A DNA stretch of 53,744 nt from Phenylobacterium sp. Its GTDB lineage: Bacteria > Pseudomonadota > Alphaproteobacteria > Caulobacterales > Caulobacteraceae. The stretch lies in the NCBI RefSeq assembly GCF_004799515.1, contig NZ_SSMX01000017.1, positions 1 through 53,744 of the forward strand. The letters are read 5' to 3'. The notes below the pieces were generated by a model. It did not search any database. It saw only the letters and a list, made by a program, of their open reading frames with translations, and was not told the origin of the DNA. Both the position numbers and the translations under genes were made by a program. Shown one piece after another: positions 1 through 15,880 of the stretch (within the stretch, counting starts at the first letter, position 1; the number at the start of each line of letters is the position of its first letter).

Positions 1-1063
<1,063 letters not shown>

Positions 1064-1299
1064 GGGTTCCCCCGGGAGCGAGCGTTGGCCTGGCGCCGGG
1101 GCTATGCGAGCCGCCGACCTCAACGCTCCCTCTGCGTCAGGCCAGGAACCAGGCACACACCCCGCCGTTCCGTCGAACGGATAAAACCGGCGTGGAGTTC
1201 CCTTAGCGGGAAGATTTCGGGGGGATTGCCCTGAGGCTTCCGAAAGATAGCGCAATTCGTCTGGCACGGCAGCCCCCTTCTAAGGGGCGCGGGGCTGAC

Positions 1300-1324
1300 G
1301 GAACCGCGGTCGCTTGCGGGTGTT
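1300..1324 (+). promoter_or_regulatory. Possible ECF (EcfG/SigT-type) promoter
   Basis: The sequence shows GGAAC, 16 bases, then TGTT, about 40 bases upstream of the DUF4142 start at 1363. The general-stress promoter known in alphaproteobacteria is GGAAC-N16/17-CGTT, so one position of the -10 differs. The rest of the 1064–1362 gap separates two divergent genes, and apart from small inverted repeats I see nothing else in it. Confidence 0.3.
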
Positions 1325-1362
1325 GAGCGGCATTATCCGGTCTTTGCTCGAAAGATGTCCCT

Positions 1363-1908
1363 ATGCGCCCGATCTGGATTTCCGCCGCCGCCCTGGCCGC
1401 CGCCCTTGGTTTTGCCTGTGCCGCTTACGCTGGGCCCGGCTATGACGACCACGCCGTCGAGGCCAACGCCATCGCCTCGATGACCGCCGCGGACTATCTC
1501 GCCGCCGCCGGCCGCGACGACGTCTACGAGATTCGCGCCGCCCAGCTGGCCCAGACCCACGCCAACTCACCGGAGGTGCGCTCGGCTGCGAGCCGCCTGC
1601 TTGCCGGACAGAAGACTGAAGAGGCCGCGATGAAGCGGGACCTGGAGCTGGCCGGGATGGGCGACATCCCGCCGCCGCCGCTGGACGACCGGCGCATCGT
1701 CATGCTGGGCGAACTGCAGGCCGCGTCCGGCCCCGACTTCGACCGCATCTTCATCGAGCAGCAGCGCTCGGCCGGTGAAGAGGCTCTGGCGCTGCACCGG
1801 GGCTACGCCCGCCACGGCCAGGATGGCGTGCTGAAGAGCGCGGCCCATCACGCCGAGCTGATGGCCGCCAAGCGCCTGTCGCTGCTGGACGACCTGCCGG
1901 GCGCCTGA
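1363..1908 (+). CDS. DUF4142 family exported protein
   Basis: This 181-residue protein has a signal peptide (residues 1 to about 23, ending AYA-GPG) and a helical body typical of DUF4142, a ferritin-like four-helix family of exported proteins of unknown biochemical role. Conserved-looking helices include the stretch around residues 33–60 ([20 protein letters not shown]) and a C-terminal [18 protein letters not shown]. No metal-binding set is obvious. It stands alone, converging on gltD with 13 bases between the stops. A possible stress-sigma promoter lies upstream. The family assignment is fairly secure; the function is not known. Confidence 0.8.
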   Translation: MRPIWISAAALAAALGFACAAYAGPGYDDHAVEANAIASMTAADYLAAAGRDDVYEIRAAQLAQTHANSPEVRSAASRLLAGQKTEEAAMKRDLELAGMGDIPPPPLDDRRIVMLGELQAASGPDFDRIFIEQQRSAGEEALALHRGYARHGQDGVLKSAAHHAELMAAKRLSLLDDLPGA

Positions 1909-1921
1909 GCGCGCCCAGGCC

Positions 1922-3373
<1,452 letters not shown>

Positions 3374-3399
3374 CGGTGGGGACTCCGGAACTTGAAGGG

Positions 3400-8058
<4,659 letters not shown>

Positions 8059-8249
8059 CTCGTCCTCTTCCAACCCAGCCACGGACCGCAGCCGTCTACG
8101 CACGCCAAAACGCGGCCGAACCTCGCAATCGTGAGAGGCTGGCCGTGATCGGGGGCATTTACCCGGCAAGATCGGCCCTTGTCGATGGGCGGAAAGCTGG
8201 GGCTGGGGAAGAATTTTCTAATGCCCGCTTGCGGGCGCCTGTCCGCCGG

Positions 8250-9779
8250 TCAGGGCGCGACGACCGCCTGGCGAGCAGCGCAGGCGATCCAGCCGGGGCC
8301 GGAACGGCGGTAGACACCGATGGTATAAAGGCCGCGCGGCAGGCCGTCGGCGGCGAAGGTCGCGGCAAAACCGCTGGCCTCAGCGGACGGAAGCCGGAAG
8401 TGCGCCGCGACGTCTGGCCGCGGGCGGTCCATGGCCAGGTCGCCGGCGAAGGCGCCGCCCGCGCCCTTGAGTACGACCAGGCCAAGGGGCGAGGTGACGC
8501 GCGGCGCCAGCTCCGTCATCCAGCCGGAGGCGGTGAAGTCCGCGACGCCGCCCGCGACCTTGCCGAAGGCGGCGGTCTCGACGTTGCAGACACCGGTCGC
8601 CTTAGCCCCGGCGATAATCGCCGCCGTCGGCGCATCGACAACCCGCAGGGCCGGCGCCGTCGCGGGGCCCTGCAACAAGGCGTCCGGCAGGCCGGGCTCA
8701 GTCACCTCCAGCACGACCGCCTGCGGCCGGAAGCGCGCCATGAGGTCCGGCCGCCAGAAGCCGTCCTGCACATGGGCCAGGACGATCCGGCTGAAGTGCG
8801 GCAGCAGGAGCGGCAGCATCTCGTTGGAGAAGGAATCCCGGAGCAGCAGCAGGATCGGCTTCCCGGCCACGCCGGTGTCGATCACCTGCGGCGCCGTCCA
8901 GTCGGTGCGTGGGCCGAGGTAGCTGATCGGCTTGCCCGCCACGGCGGCCGCATAGTCGAAGTGCGGGGCGTCCAGGCTGACCAGGCTGGAAACGCCCAGC
9001 ATGGCGGCCAGGTCACGCGGGCCGCGGGCGCCGGATGGCTGCATGGGGATGGCGGAAAGCGGGCGCGGCCCGTCCGTCAGGCCGAGCGCATGTAGGCGGT
9101 CCATCAGCGCCGCATAGCCGGCGTAGGCGCCGTAGCCGGTCCAGTGGGTGTCGTGGCGGCTGAACACTGGCTGGCCGGCATCGGCGGCCGCCTTCACCGG
9201 CGCGTAGAGGTAGAGGAGATCGCCCGCGCCACCCGCCTGCGCAATCCGCGCCAGGGCCGCGGCAGGGCGATCCGGATTGGGGCCGCGGTACCAAGCCGGG
9301 CCATGCTGCGGATAGACCGTTTCCTTCGACGGCGGGACGACCACGAGATAGGCCGCACCCTGTTGGGCGGCGTACGCGCGGCGCGCGGCGAACGTCGCCA
9401 GCCACGCCCGCGCCTCGGCGGCGCTCAACGGCGGATCGCCCCTCGCCTCGCCCAGATGGCTGCCGTTGTCGAAGAACAGCCAGCCGTCGCGTCCGACGAT
9501 CACCCGGCCAGAGCCGCTGACTCCCGCCGCCATACGGGCGCGGTTGAGCGCGGCGATCAGATAGGGCCGAGCAGGGAAATGATCGGCGACATAGGCGTCG
9601 GCGGCCTTGCGCAAGGCGGCCAGGTCTTCGGGCCGGCGTGGCCAGGCCGGCGCTGGAGCCAGCGGCCGGTTTTCCCGGAGCTCCGGCGGGCGGGCCACGA
9701 GGGGGGCCAACCAGGCCGCCGCCATCAGGACCAGGATGGTCCCGACCAGAAGGCGCCAATGGAGACGGGAGGCCAGCAC
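8250..9779 (-). CDS. AlgJ/AlgX-like SGNH-type O-acetyltransferase, membrane-anchored
   Basis: This 509-residue protein has one N-terminal membrane segment or uncleaved signal (residues 10–29) and a periplasmic domain. The domain has the family hallmarks GRDGWLFF (96–103), VVPPSKETVYP (147–157), the catalytic D-x-H pair in HDTHW (D210, H212) and LRDSFSNE, whose Ser is the likely nucleophile (about 318). It would move acetyl groups, supplied across the membrane by the MBOAT protein, onto an exported polysaccharide. Translation begins at GTG three bases after the MBOAT stop, so the genes are coupled. The sugar acceptor is not identifiable. A short stem at 8222–8237 may end the operon. Confidence 0.85.
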   Translation of the reverse strand: MLASRLHWRLLVGTILVLMAAAWLAPLVARPPELRENRPLAPAPAWPRRPEDLAALRKAADAYVADHFPARPYLIAALNRARMAAGVSGSGRVIVGRDGWLFFDNGSHLGEARGDPPLSAAEARAWLATFAARRAYAAQQGAAYLVVVPPSKETVYPQHGPAWYRGPNPDRPAAALARIAQAGGAGDLLYLYAPVKAAADAGQPVFSRHDTHWTGYGAYAGYAALMDRLHALGLTDGPRPLSAIPMQPSGARGPRDLAAMLGVSSLVSLDAPHFDYAAAVAGKPISYLGPRTDWTAPQVIDTGVAGKPILLLLRDSFSNEMLPLLLPHFSRIVLAHVQDGFWRPDLMARFRPQAVVLEVTEPGLPDALLQGPATAPALRVVDAPTAAIIAGAKATGVCNVETAAFGKVAGGVADFTASGWMTELAPRVTSPLGLVVLKGAGGAFAGDLAMDRPRPDVAAHFRLPSAEASGFAATFAADGLPRGLYTIGVYRRSGPGWIACAARQAVVAP

Positions 9780-9782
9780 CGC

Positions 9783-11222
9783 TCAGAACCGGAAATAGAG
9801 GAAGGGATTGAGGCTCGATCCGGCCAGGACGGCGACGGAGAGCGCGAGACCCGCCGCCAGGAGCGGGACCGGCAGGGCGTGGACGCTGCGGGTCTCCAGC
9901 CGGCCCGGCAGGTCGGGGCGCGGCGGCTCGGCGCGCGGCGCCTTGAGCCGACTCATCAAGGCCGGCAACAGGGGCGCGGCCAACAGGGTCCCGGCGGCCA
10001 GGGCGGCGAGCGTCTGGGCGTTCAGCAGGATCGCCAGGGCGGGATCGGCGGCGACCGGGGCCGGCCGGGTCATCGCACCCAGGTATCGCACCGCCTGGGG
10101 CAGGTCGTCGGCGCGGAAGATCACCCAGCCGATGGCCACCGCCAGCACCGCGTAGAGATGGCGCAGCGGCCTCGGCGCACGGTCCAGCAGCCGGCCGAGC
10201 CCGACCCGCTCCAGCATCAGGAACGCGCCGTGGTAGAGGCCCCAGATCACGAATTTCCAGGCCGCGCCGTGCCACAGGCCGGTCAGGAGGAAGACGATCA
10301 GCAGGTTGAGCACGGTGCGGGCGCGGCCGCGCCGGTTGCCGCCCAGCGGGATGTAGACGTAGTCGCGGAACCAGGACGACAGGCTCATGTGCCAGCGCCG
10401 CCAGAACTCGGTGATCGACTGGGCCCAATAGGGGTAGTCGAAGTTGTTCGGGAAGGTGAAGCCGAGCAGGAAGGCCAGGCCGATGGCCATGTTCGAATAG
10501 CCGCAGAAGTCGAAATAGATCTGCAGCGTGTAGGCCCAGGCGCCGAGCCACGCCGTGGCGGCGTCCAGATGCGCCGGGCTGAGGCCGAAGGCGTGATCGG
10601 CGAGCGGCGCCAGCGTGTTGGCGATCAGCGCCTTCTGGCAGAGACCCACGATGAAGTACTGCACGCCCAGGCCGATATGGCCCGTCCGCCGGCGGTCGGC
10701 GTGCATCTCGTCGCGGATGTCGGCGTAGCGGACGATAGGCCCGGCGATCAGGTGCGGGAACATCAGGATGTAGGCGGCGAAGCGGATTAGGCCGCGCTCC
10801 GCCCTCACCGCGCCGCGGTGCACGTCGACGGCGTAGCTGACCAGCTGGAAGGTGAAGAAGGAGATGCCCAGCGGCAGGTGTCGCGGCGCCTCCGGCAGGG
10901 GCGTGTGCGGCAGCAGCTGGTTCAGGTTGTGCGCCAGGAAGGCCGAATATTTAAAGAAGCCCAGGACCGCGAAGTCCGTGACCGCAAGGGCCGCGAGGAT
11001 GGCCAGCCGGCCTCGCTGCTCGGCGGTGGCGTCCAACCACCGCACGCCGGCGTAGTTGAGGCCGATGAGCCCCAGCAGCAGGACGAGGTAGCCGCCCTCG
11101 CCCCAGGCGTAGAAGGCCGCGCTGCCCGCCAGCAGCACGCCGGCCCGCCAGCCCGACAGGTAGTAGCCGAGCAGGAACAGCGGCAGGAAGTCGAAGATGA
11201 AGATGACCGAGCTGAAGACCAC
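9783..11222 (-). CDS. MBOAT family O-acyltransferase (AlgI-like)
   Basis: This polytopic membrane protein of 479 residues has the MBOAT signature: FPHLIAGPIVRY (155–166), WRRWHMSLSSWFRDYVYIPLGG (274–295) and the catalytic His in LLTGLWHGAAW (His 318). Such proteins carry acetyl groups from cytoplasmic acetyl-CoA through the inner membrane for a periplasmic transferase. The partner is the AlgJ/AlgX-like gene that follows after three bases. A lipoprotein gene precedes it by 32 bases. No alginate polymerase genes are present, so the target is probably another exopolysaccharide or a wall polymer. That last point is inference. Confidence 0.92.
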   Translation of the reverse strand: MVFSSVIFIFDFLPLFLLGYYLSGWRAGVLLAGSAAFYAWGEGGYLVLLLGLIGLNYAGVRWLDATAEQRGRLAILAALAVTDFAVLGFFKYSAFLAHNLNQLLPHTPLPEAPRHLPLGISFFTFQLVSYAVDVHRGAVRAERGLIRFAAYILMFPHLIAGPIVRYADIRDEMHADRRRTGHIGLGVQYFIVGLCQKALIANTLAPLADHAFGLSPAHLDAATAWLGAWAYTLQIYFDFCGYSNMAIGLAFLLGFTFPNNFDYPYWAQSITEFWRRWHMSLSSWFRDYVYIPLGGNRRGRARTVLNLLIVFLLTGLWHGAAWKFVIWGLYHGAFLMLERVGLGRLLDRAPRPLRHLYAVLAVAIGWVIFRADDLPQAVRYLGAMTRPAPVAADPALAILLNAQTLAALAAGTLLAAPLLPALMSRLKAPRAEPPRPDLPGRLETRSVHALPVPLLAAGLALSVAVLAGSSLNPFLYFRF

Positions 11223-11254
11223 GCGGCTCTAGGGTCCCAGCCCGTCCTGGGTGA

Positions 11255-11965
11255 TCAGGACTTGGCGGCAGGCGGCGGCGCGGTCTTGGCGGCGGGCGCG
11301 GCGGCTTTGGGCGCGGTGGTCGGATCGGGGTTCTCGCCGATGGCGATCTGGCGGATCACGAAGATGCCGCCCGGCTTGTCCTCGAGATCCAGCCGGATCT
11401 GGTCGATGCTCGACTGCATCCAGTCCGGCGCGCCGTTCGCCTGATGGGCCATGTCGTAGACCAGGGTCGTGGTCTCGCCCACCTTAGGGTTAGCGCCGGA
11501 AAGCGGCTTTCCGAAGTAGGCGGTCGCCTCATGATGGGCTGGGGTCGAGTAGTAGAGCGCCCCGTCCCAGACGGCCCCCTGCGCGACGCGGGTCAGCCGT
11601 ACTAGCACCAGATTGTACTGGCCGCCCGGGATGCTGAGCCCCTTGGGTGAGCGCAGGGTCGGGTCGGCGATCGTCACCGCCGCGCCCTGTCCCGGCGCCG
11701 GCAGGATGGTGCTGCCCACCGTGGTGAAGCCATCCGTGGACCCGTCGAAGGTCCAGAGCTTGGTGGTCTTCACCGGCTTGCCATTTAGCTCAAAGCCGCC
11801 GGAGGTCGCGTTCCAGCGGGCGGGGCCCGCCCGTTCCACACCAATGGGCGTCGGGGCGGCCGCGACGTTGTTGGCCCCCGGCCGATGGCAGGACGCCAGC
11901 AGCGTGGCTGTGAGGACGAGCGCAAGCCCAAGTCCGGTCCGACGTCCGGTCCAAGCTGGGCGCAT
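11255..11965 (-). CDS. Lipoprotein of unknown function in the O-acetylation operon
   Basis: ATG 11965 gives a 236-residue protein with a classical lipoprotein signal: Arg-rich start, hydrophobic core and lipobox LASC with Cys 26. The longer frame to 12091 has an unlikely Arg-rich extension. The mature part resembles a beta-sandwich carbohydrate-binding module in feel (KTTKLWTFDGSTDGF, then alternating hydrophobic strands), but I do not recognise a named family. The C-terminus is an Ala/Pro/Lys-rich tail. Position directly before the MBOAT and SGNH genes, 32 bases apart, suggests that it binds or presents the polysaccharide being acetylated. That role is inferred only from context. Confidence 0.75.
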   Translation of the reverse strand: MRPAWTGRRTGLGLALVLTATLLASCHRPGANNVAAAPTPIGVERAGPARWNATSGGFELNGKPVKTTKLWTFDGSTDGFTTVGSTILPAPGQGAAVTIADPTLRSPKGLSIPGGQYNLVLVRLTRVAQGAVWDGALYYSTPAHHEATAYFGKPLSGANPKVGETTTLVYDMAHQANGAPDWMQSSIDQIRLDLEDKPGGIFVIRQIAIGENPDPTTAPKAAAPAAKTAPPPAAKS

Positions 11966-12134
11966 CACCTGTCGGTCTCCATGGCCACGGCCGCCCTGGC
12001 GGCCGGAATCGCCCAAAGATGTAGCACGCCGCCGGCTCCCGACCACGCCGTGCGGCGAAAATCGGCGTGAACGGCGCGGTGCGGACAACAACCGGCGGTC
12101 TCGGCCTTAGGTATAGGAATTGGGAAGAGTGCGA

Positions 12135-12211
12135 TGGTACCGCCTCCCCGGCTTGAACGGGGGACCTCTAGATCCACAATCTAGCGCTCTAACCAACTGA
12201 GCTAAGGCGGC
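12135..12211 (-). tRNA. tRNA-His (GTG)
   Basis: The cloverleaf is complete: acceptor GCCGCCU/AGGCGGU, anticodon stem CTAGA/TCTAG around loop TTGTGGA (anticodon GTG), T arm with GTTCAAG, and an encoded CCA. The first pair is G1-U72, the discriminator is A73 and the base before position 1 is C. The usual bacterial G-1:C73 is therefore absent, as is known for the Caulobacterales–Rhizobiales–Rhodobacterales group. Confidence 0.96.
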
Positions 12212-12264
12212 GCATCGCGAGGGGCGGTTCTAGTCGGGCGCCGTCCCGCGATCAAGTCACAGCC

Positions 12265-13125
12265 TCAGTCGGCGAGCAGCGGACGGCGATAGCGCCGGCT
12301 GCCGGCCAGTTCCCCGCCGCCGCGCAGGCGCACCACGAAGTCGCCGGTGGACTTGGATTCCACCGCCGCGACGGCCTCACGCCGCACCAGGCGCGAGCGA
12401 TGGATGCGCACGAAGCCAGCGCCGCGCAACCTGCGCTCCATGTCGCTCAGCGATGCGCGGTGCAGCAGGCCCGAACCGCTGCGGTGCAGCTCCACATAGT
12501 TGCCGGCCGCCTCGACCCAGACGACCTCGGCCAGGGGCACGAAATGGCGCCGCGCCCCGTCACGCACCTCCAGCACGTCCGCCGTCCCGCTCGCCGGCGA
12601 GGCGGCCGGTCGTTTCATCACCTCCCGCACAAGCACATAGGCGCCGGCGATCGCCACATAGACGAAGACGTCCTTGCGCGCCTCGTAGGGCCAGTCGCCC
12701 AGCGGCGAGAGTGGATCGTAGTGGTCGCCGGCCAAACGATAAGCCGCCCAGCGCAAAACGCCGGCGCCGAGCACGTGGATCAGGGAGACGCCCGTTGCGG
12801 CCAGGATATGGATGAGCGCCTTGCGCACCCAGGGGCCCCGCGTCGGCCAGGCGCGCCGGGTGATGGCCTGGATCGCGGGGACCATGACCAGGAAGATCAG
12901 GCCGCTGCTGGTTTCCGAGACCATCGGCCGCCAGAAGGCGATCCGGCCGCCGCCCCGGTGGTGCTCATAGATGATGTTCAGGACGTTGCAGTAGAGAAAG
13001 ACCGCCATGAAGGCGGCGGTGATGACGAAGAACTGGGCATCCAGGCGGCGATTGGGCGGAACAACGTCGGAGGTCGCGGGCTCCAGATCACCCTCCTCGC
13101 CTGACTTCGTCACCTGGGATTCCAT
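12265..13125 (-). CDS. Membrane-bound LytTR DNA-binding regulator
   Basis: The N-terminal half holds about four membrane helices (near residues 28–50, 70–90, 103–125 and 155–172). The C-terminal 100 residues are a LytTR domain, with HFVPLAEVVWVEAAGNYVEL, a region containing FVRIHRSRLV, and a closing SRRYR motif. Membrane-anchored LytTR proteins sense a membrane-associated signal and bind promoters directly. No partner kinase is adjacent. ATG 13125 (286 residues) is preferred because the longer TTG start at 13167 falls inside the T-tract of the preceding terminator. Target genes are unknown. Confidence 0.85.
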   Translation of the reverse strand: MESQVTKSGEEGDLEPATSDVVPPNRRLDAQFFVITAAFMAVFLYCNVLNIIYEHHRGGGRIAFWRPMVSETSSGLIFLVMVPAIQAITRRAWPTRGPWVRKALIHILAATGVSLIHVLGAGVLRWAAYRLAGDHYDPLSPLGDWPYEARKDVFVYVAIAGAYVLVREVMKRPAASPASGTADVLEVRDGARRHFVPLAEVVWVEAAGNYVELHRSGSGLLHRASLSDMERRLRGAGFVRIHRSRLVRREAVAAVESKSTGDFVVRLRGGGELAGSRRYRRPLLAD

Positions 13126-13165
13126 GGCCGGAGAATGGTTCGCCCGCCGCTTCCTGTGAAGGCGC

Positions 13166-13200
13166 AAGAAAAGGCCCCGGAAGCTTTCGCCGCCGGGGCC
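13166..13200 (-). terminator. Rho-independent terminator after tonB
   Basis: On the minus strand an 8-bp perfect stem (GGCCCCGG/CCGGGGCC) with a 12-base loop is followed by TTTTCTT. It lies 26 bases after the tonB stop and separates the exbB-exbD-tonB operon from the LytTR gene. Confidence 0.85.
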
Positions 13201-13226
13201 TCGTCTTTCGTCGCAGAGAGTCCAGA

Positions 13227-13952
13227 TCAGCCTTTCGGCACCACGAAGCTGATCGGGATGTTGATCTGCCCACCGTCCACCGGCGCCCCGTCCTTGGTCT
13301 GGGGACGCATCTTGAACAGCTTGCTGATCTTGACCGCGGCGCTGCCGAAGTCCTGATCCGCGGGCTCTTCCGACTGCACCTGGCAGTTATCCAGGGTGCC
13401 GCGGGCGTTGACCGTGCAGTGGAGCAGGACCTTGCCCCCCACGTTCATCCGCAGCGCGCGGTCGGGATAGTACTTCGCGAAGTCCTCTCCGGAGGGCTTG
13501 TGCACCCAGTCCGGTTGCGTGATCACCGACGGACGCGGCGGCTCAGGCGGCGGCGGGGCCGGCGGCTTCGGCTCCTCGATCCGCTTCTCCACCGGGGGAA
13601 CCGGCAGTGGCGGGATCGTGGGGACGTCGGGCACGGCGACCGGCGGCCTGGGCTGCAGCTTGGGCGGCGGCGGCGGAGGCGTGTTCGGCGGAGGCGGAGG
13701 CGGAGGCGGAGGCGGCGGCGGAGGCGGCACGGGCTTGATCATGGCCACGTCCGTCACATCGTCCGAGTACTCCTTGAAGTTCGGCTCGAACTTGCTCTTC
13801 CAGAGATAGAGGGCAAGCAGGGCGTGAACCAGGATCGCCACCAAAACCGCGATCCACAGACCCTTGCGGGTTTTCGGACGCGGATCGTCAAACGGATTGT
13901 GGCTACCCCGCAGCGGGGCGGTGTCGATGCCTTGCGGTGAAGTGTCAGCCAT
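13227..13952 (-). CDS. tonB: TonB energy-transducing protein
   Basis: TonB couples the ExbB/ExbD proton channel to outer-membrane receptors. The 241-residue protein has a short cytoplasmic start, one membrane helix (31–51), a long proline-rich linker with runs of 14 and 6 prolines, and a C-terminal TonB domain (about 155–241, with GKVLLHCTVNARGTLDNCQV). It follows exbD by 11 bases. The poly-Pro DNA is a near-perfect GGAGGC repeat that could slip in replication. Confidence 0.93.
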   Translation of the reverse strand: MADTSPQGIDTAPLRGSHNPFDDPRPKTRKGLWIAVLVAILVHALLALYLWKSKFEPNFKEYSDDVTDVAMIKPVPPPPPPPPPPPPPPNTPPPPPPKLQPRPPVAVPDVPTIPPLPVPPVEKRIEEPKPPAPPPPEPPRPSVITQPDWVHKPSGEDFAKYYPDRALRMNVGGKVLLHCTVNARGTLDNCQVQSEEPADQDFGSAAVKISKLFKMRPQTKDGAPVDGGQINIPISFVVPKG

Positions 13953-13963
13953 TCGTCACCGCC

Positions 13964-14401
13964 TCACTTGTTATTGTCTTCGCCGACCAGGGCCACGCTG
14001 TAGAAGCCGTTGTCCTGCAGCATGTTCATGACGCCCATGAAGTCGCCGTACGTCACATCCTTGTCGCCTCGGATGAAGATCCGCTCGTGGGTCGTGTCTC
14101 GGTGCGTACCCAGTTGCTTACGCAGATCGTCACCCAGGGTGGCGAGGTCAGTCGGGAAGTCTTGAACGAAGATCCGGCCGTTGGACTGGATCGAGATATA
14201 GATCGGCTTGGGGGGGTTGGTCCCCGGTTTGGCAACCGCCGGAGGAAGCTCCACCTTCACCGTGACGGCCGCCAGAGGGGCCGCCACCATGAAGATGATC
14301 AGCAGGACCAGCATGACGTCCACGAAAGGCGTGACGTTGATGCTGCTGTTCGCTTCTTCTTCGTACTTGCCGCCCCCAGAGCCTGAAAGCTTGGCTCCCA
14401 T
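13964..14401 (-). CDS. exbD: ExbD biopolymer transport protein
   Basis: This 145-residue protein has one N-terminal membrane helix (25–45) with the essential Asp in NVTPFVDVMLVLLIIFM (D28), then a periplasmic domain. It forms the proton channel with ExbB and energises TonB. It is five bases downstream of exbB and 11 upstream of tonB. Only one exbD is present, whereas some relatives carry two in a row. Confidence 0.95.
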   Translation of the reverse strand: MGAKLSGSGGGKYEEEANSSINVTPFVDVMLVLLIIFMVAAPLAAVTVKVELPPAVAKPGTNPPKPIYISIQSNGRIFVQDFPTDLATLGDDLRKQLGTHRDTTHERIFIRGDKDVTYGDFMGVMNMLQDNGFYSVALVGEDNNK

Positions 14402-14406
14402 CTGGC

Positions 14407-15306
14407 TTAGGCTCCTTTGTCGAGCTGCCGGGAGATCGCGTTCATCAGCTCAGCCACAAAGCCTTCCGTACGGGCGCCGTAGGCGGAGATCCGCGTCTGG
14501 AAGTAGTTGTAGAAGATAACCGACGGAATGGCGGCGAACAGGCCCAGACCCGTGGCCAGCAGAGCCTCGGCGATGCCGGGCGCCACAACCGCAAGGTTGG
14601 TGGTGTTGGTGTTCGCGATCCCGATGAACGAGTCCATGATCCCGTACACGGTGCCGAACAGGCCGATGAACGGACCGTTGGAACCGACCGAGGCCAAGAA
14701 CTGCATGCCGCTGGAGAGGCGGCGGGTCAGCGAGGCCTGGACGGCCGACACCGCGTGTTCGGCGCGGTTGAGGGTCGTTTCGCGGTGTTCGCCGGCGACG
14801 TGCAGACCAGCCTGACGGCTGAGTTCCACCTCTTGGGCGGCCGCGGCGGCCATGTCGGCCAGCGGGTTGCCGTCGAACTCTTCAGAGACCGCGATGCGGC
14901 CCATGTCGTTGATCGACTTCGCGCCGCGGAAAGCTTCGAGGAAGTTGTCCGAGGTGCGGTTGAGGGAGCGGAATTCCACCAGCTTCATGATCAGCATGGC
15001 CCAGGAGAACACCGAGGCCAGGAAGAGACCGGTCATCACGACCTTCACGACGGGCTTGGCGTCCATGAACATGGTGCCGATGCCCATCTTACCCGCGTGC
15101 TTCATTTGCGGGGGCAGGCTGGCGTCCGCCGAAGAGGCGTCGCCAGCCGGAGCGGCGGCGGGCGCGGCGGCCGCGTCCGCAGGAGCTGCGGCGGCGGGCG
15201 CCGCAGCAGCGGGGGCGGCGTTCTGGGCGAACGCCGGAGCGCTCGCCAACAGCGCAACAGCGCCGATGAGAGCGATGAAAGGGGTCTTCAGTTTGTTGTC
15301 GAACAT
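14407..15306 (-). CDS. exbB: ExbB/MotA/TolQ proton channel protein
   Basis: ATG 15306 gives a 299-residue product with a signal sequence (ending about residue 26, SAPAFAQ), an Ala/Pro-rich stretch and three membrane helices of the ExbB type. The last two lie in the stretch from FIGLFGTVYGIMDSFIG to GLFAAIPSVIFYNYF. The cleavable signal plus Ala-rich extension is typical of the longer alphaproteobacterial ExbB. An AGGA lies 11 bases before the start, and the longer frame to 15372 has no such support. It leads exbB-exbD-tonB. Confidence 0.93.
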   Translation of the reverse strand: MFDNKLKTPFIALIGAVALLASAPAFAQNAAPAAAAPAAAAPADAAAAPAAAPAGDASSADASLPPQMKHAGKMGIGTMFMDAKPVVKVVMTGLFLASVFSWAMLIMKLVEFRSLNRTSDNFLEAFRGAKSINDMGRIAVSEEFDGNPLADMAAAAAQEVELSRQAGLHVAGEHRETTLNRAEHAVSAVQASLTRRLSSGMQFLASVGSNGPFIGLFGTVYGIMDSFIGIANTNTTNLAVVAPGIAEALLATGLGLFAAIPSVIFYNYFQTRISAYGARTEGFVAELMNAISRQLDKGA

Positions 15307-15880
15307 CTGTCGCCAGTTCCTGGTTGGTCTAGCACGATTGGCCGGAGGGTCGTCGCGCGAGAGCGTCTCCACCCTAGTTGAAACAATCCCGACACCGTGG
15401 ACCGATTTCTCGGTCCGTGACGTCGGGCCGCTGTCGCTGCGCCGCGACCCGCAACGCGTGCTCCCAACACGAATGAAGGGGCAACGTTTCGAAGGCGCGA
15501 GGCGATCTCTTCTGCCCCGGGGGGCGTCTGAGGTCTTACCGCTATCTTAGACTTGCGGCTCGGGTCCTTTGGCAACCCCTTAATGAGGCGTCAAGGGGGC
15601 ACACGATAACGGGGTCTTGCGAAAGTTCGATGGCGCCCTAGGACGTACTGCGGTGCACAAATCTTCATCGAAGAGGCGGCCGCCGCTTTTCTACCCTTAC
15701 GGGAAATTAATGTTGCACTGCGGCATGTATTTCACGCCTGTAATCTGCACAGATTGCAAGCGAATTGGGCGGGAAGGCGGCTGAGGAACAGTCGCCAGCG
15801 GTTTCATCCGCCGGGCGACGGACCGCCCGCCTCTGCCGCCGGTGAGGCCGGAGACGCCAGCTGAACCCTGTTCAGGAAGG
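15307..15880. other. Intergenic region upstream of exbB
   Basis: No gene is supported in these 574 bases. The region becomes AT-richer around 15690–15770 and must hold the exbB promoter on the minus strand. A perfect interrupted palindrome AATCTG-CA-CAGATT lies at 15742–15755. I see no recognisable Fur box. Confidence 0.4.

Noticed and set aside
9144..10790. A 548-residue plus-strand frame
   Set aside because: Antisense shadow of the MBOAT and AlgJ/AlgX-like genes, with Gln/Gly/Arg-rich nonsense composition.
15307..15880. Fur box upstream of exbB
   Set aside because: No stretch close to the GATAAT-type inverted repeat could be found; the palindrome at 15742 is of another kind.
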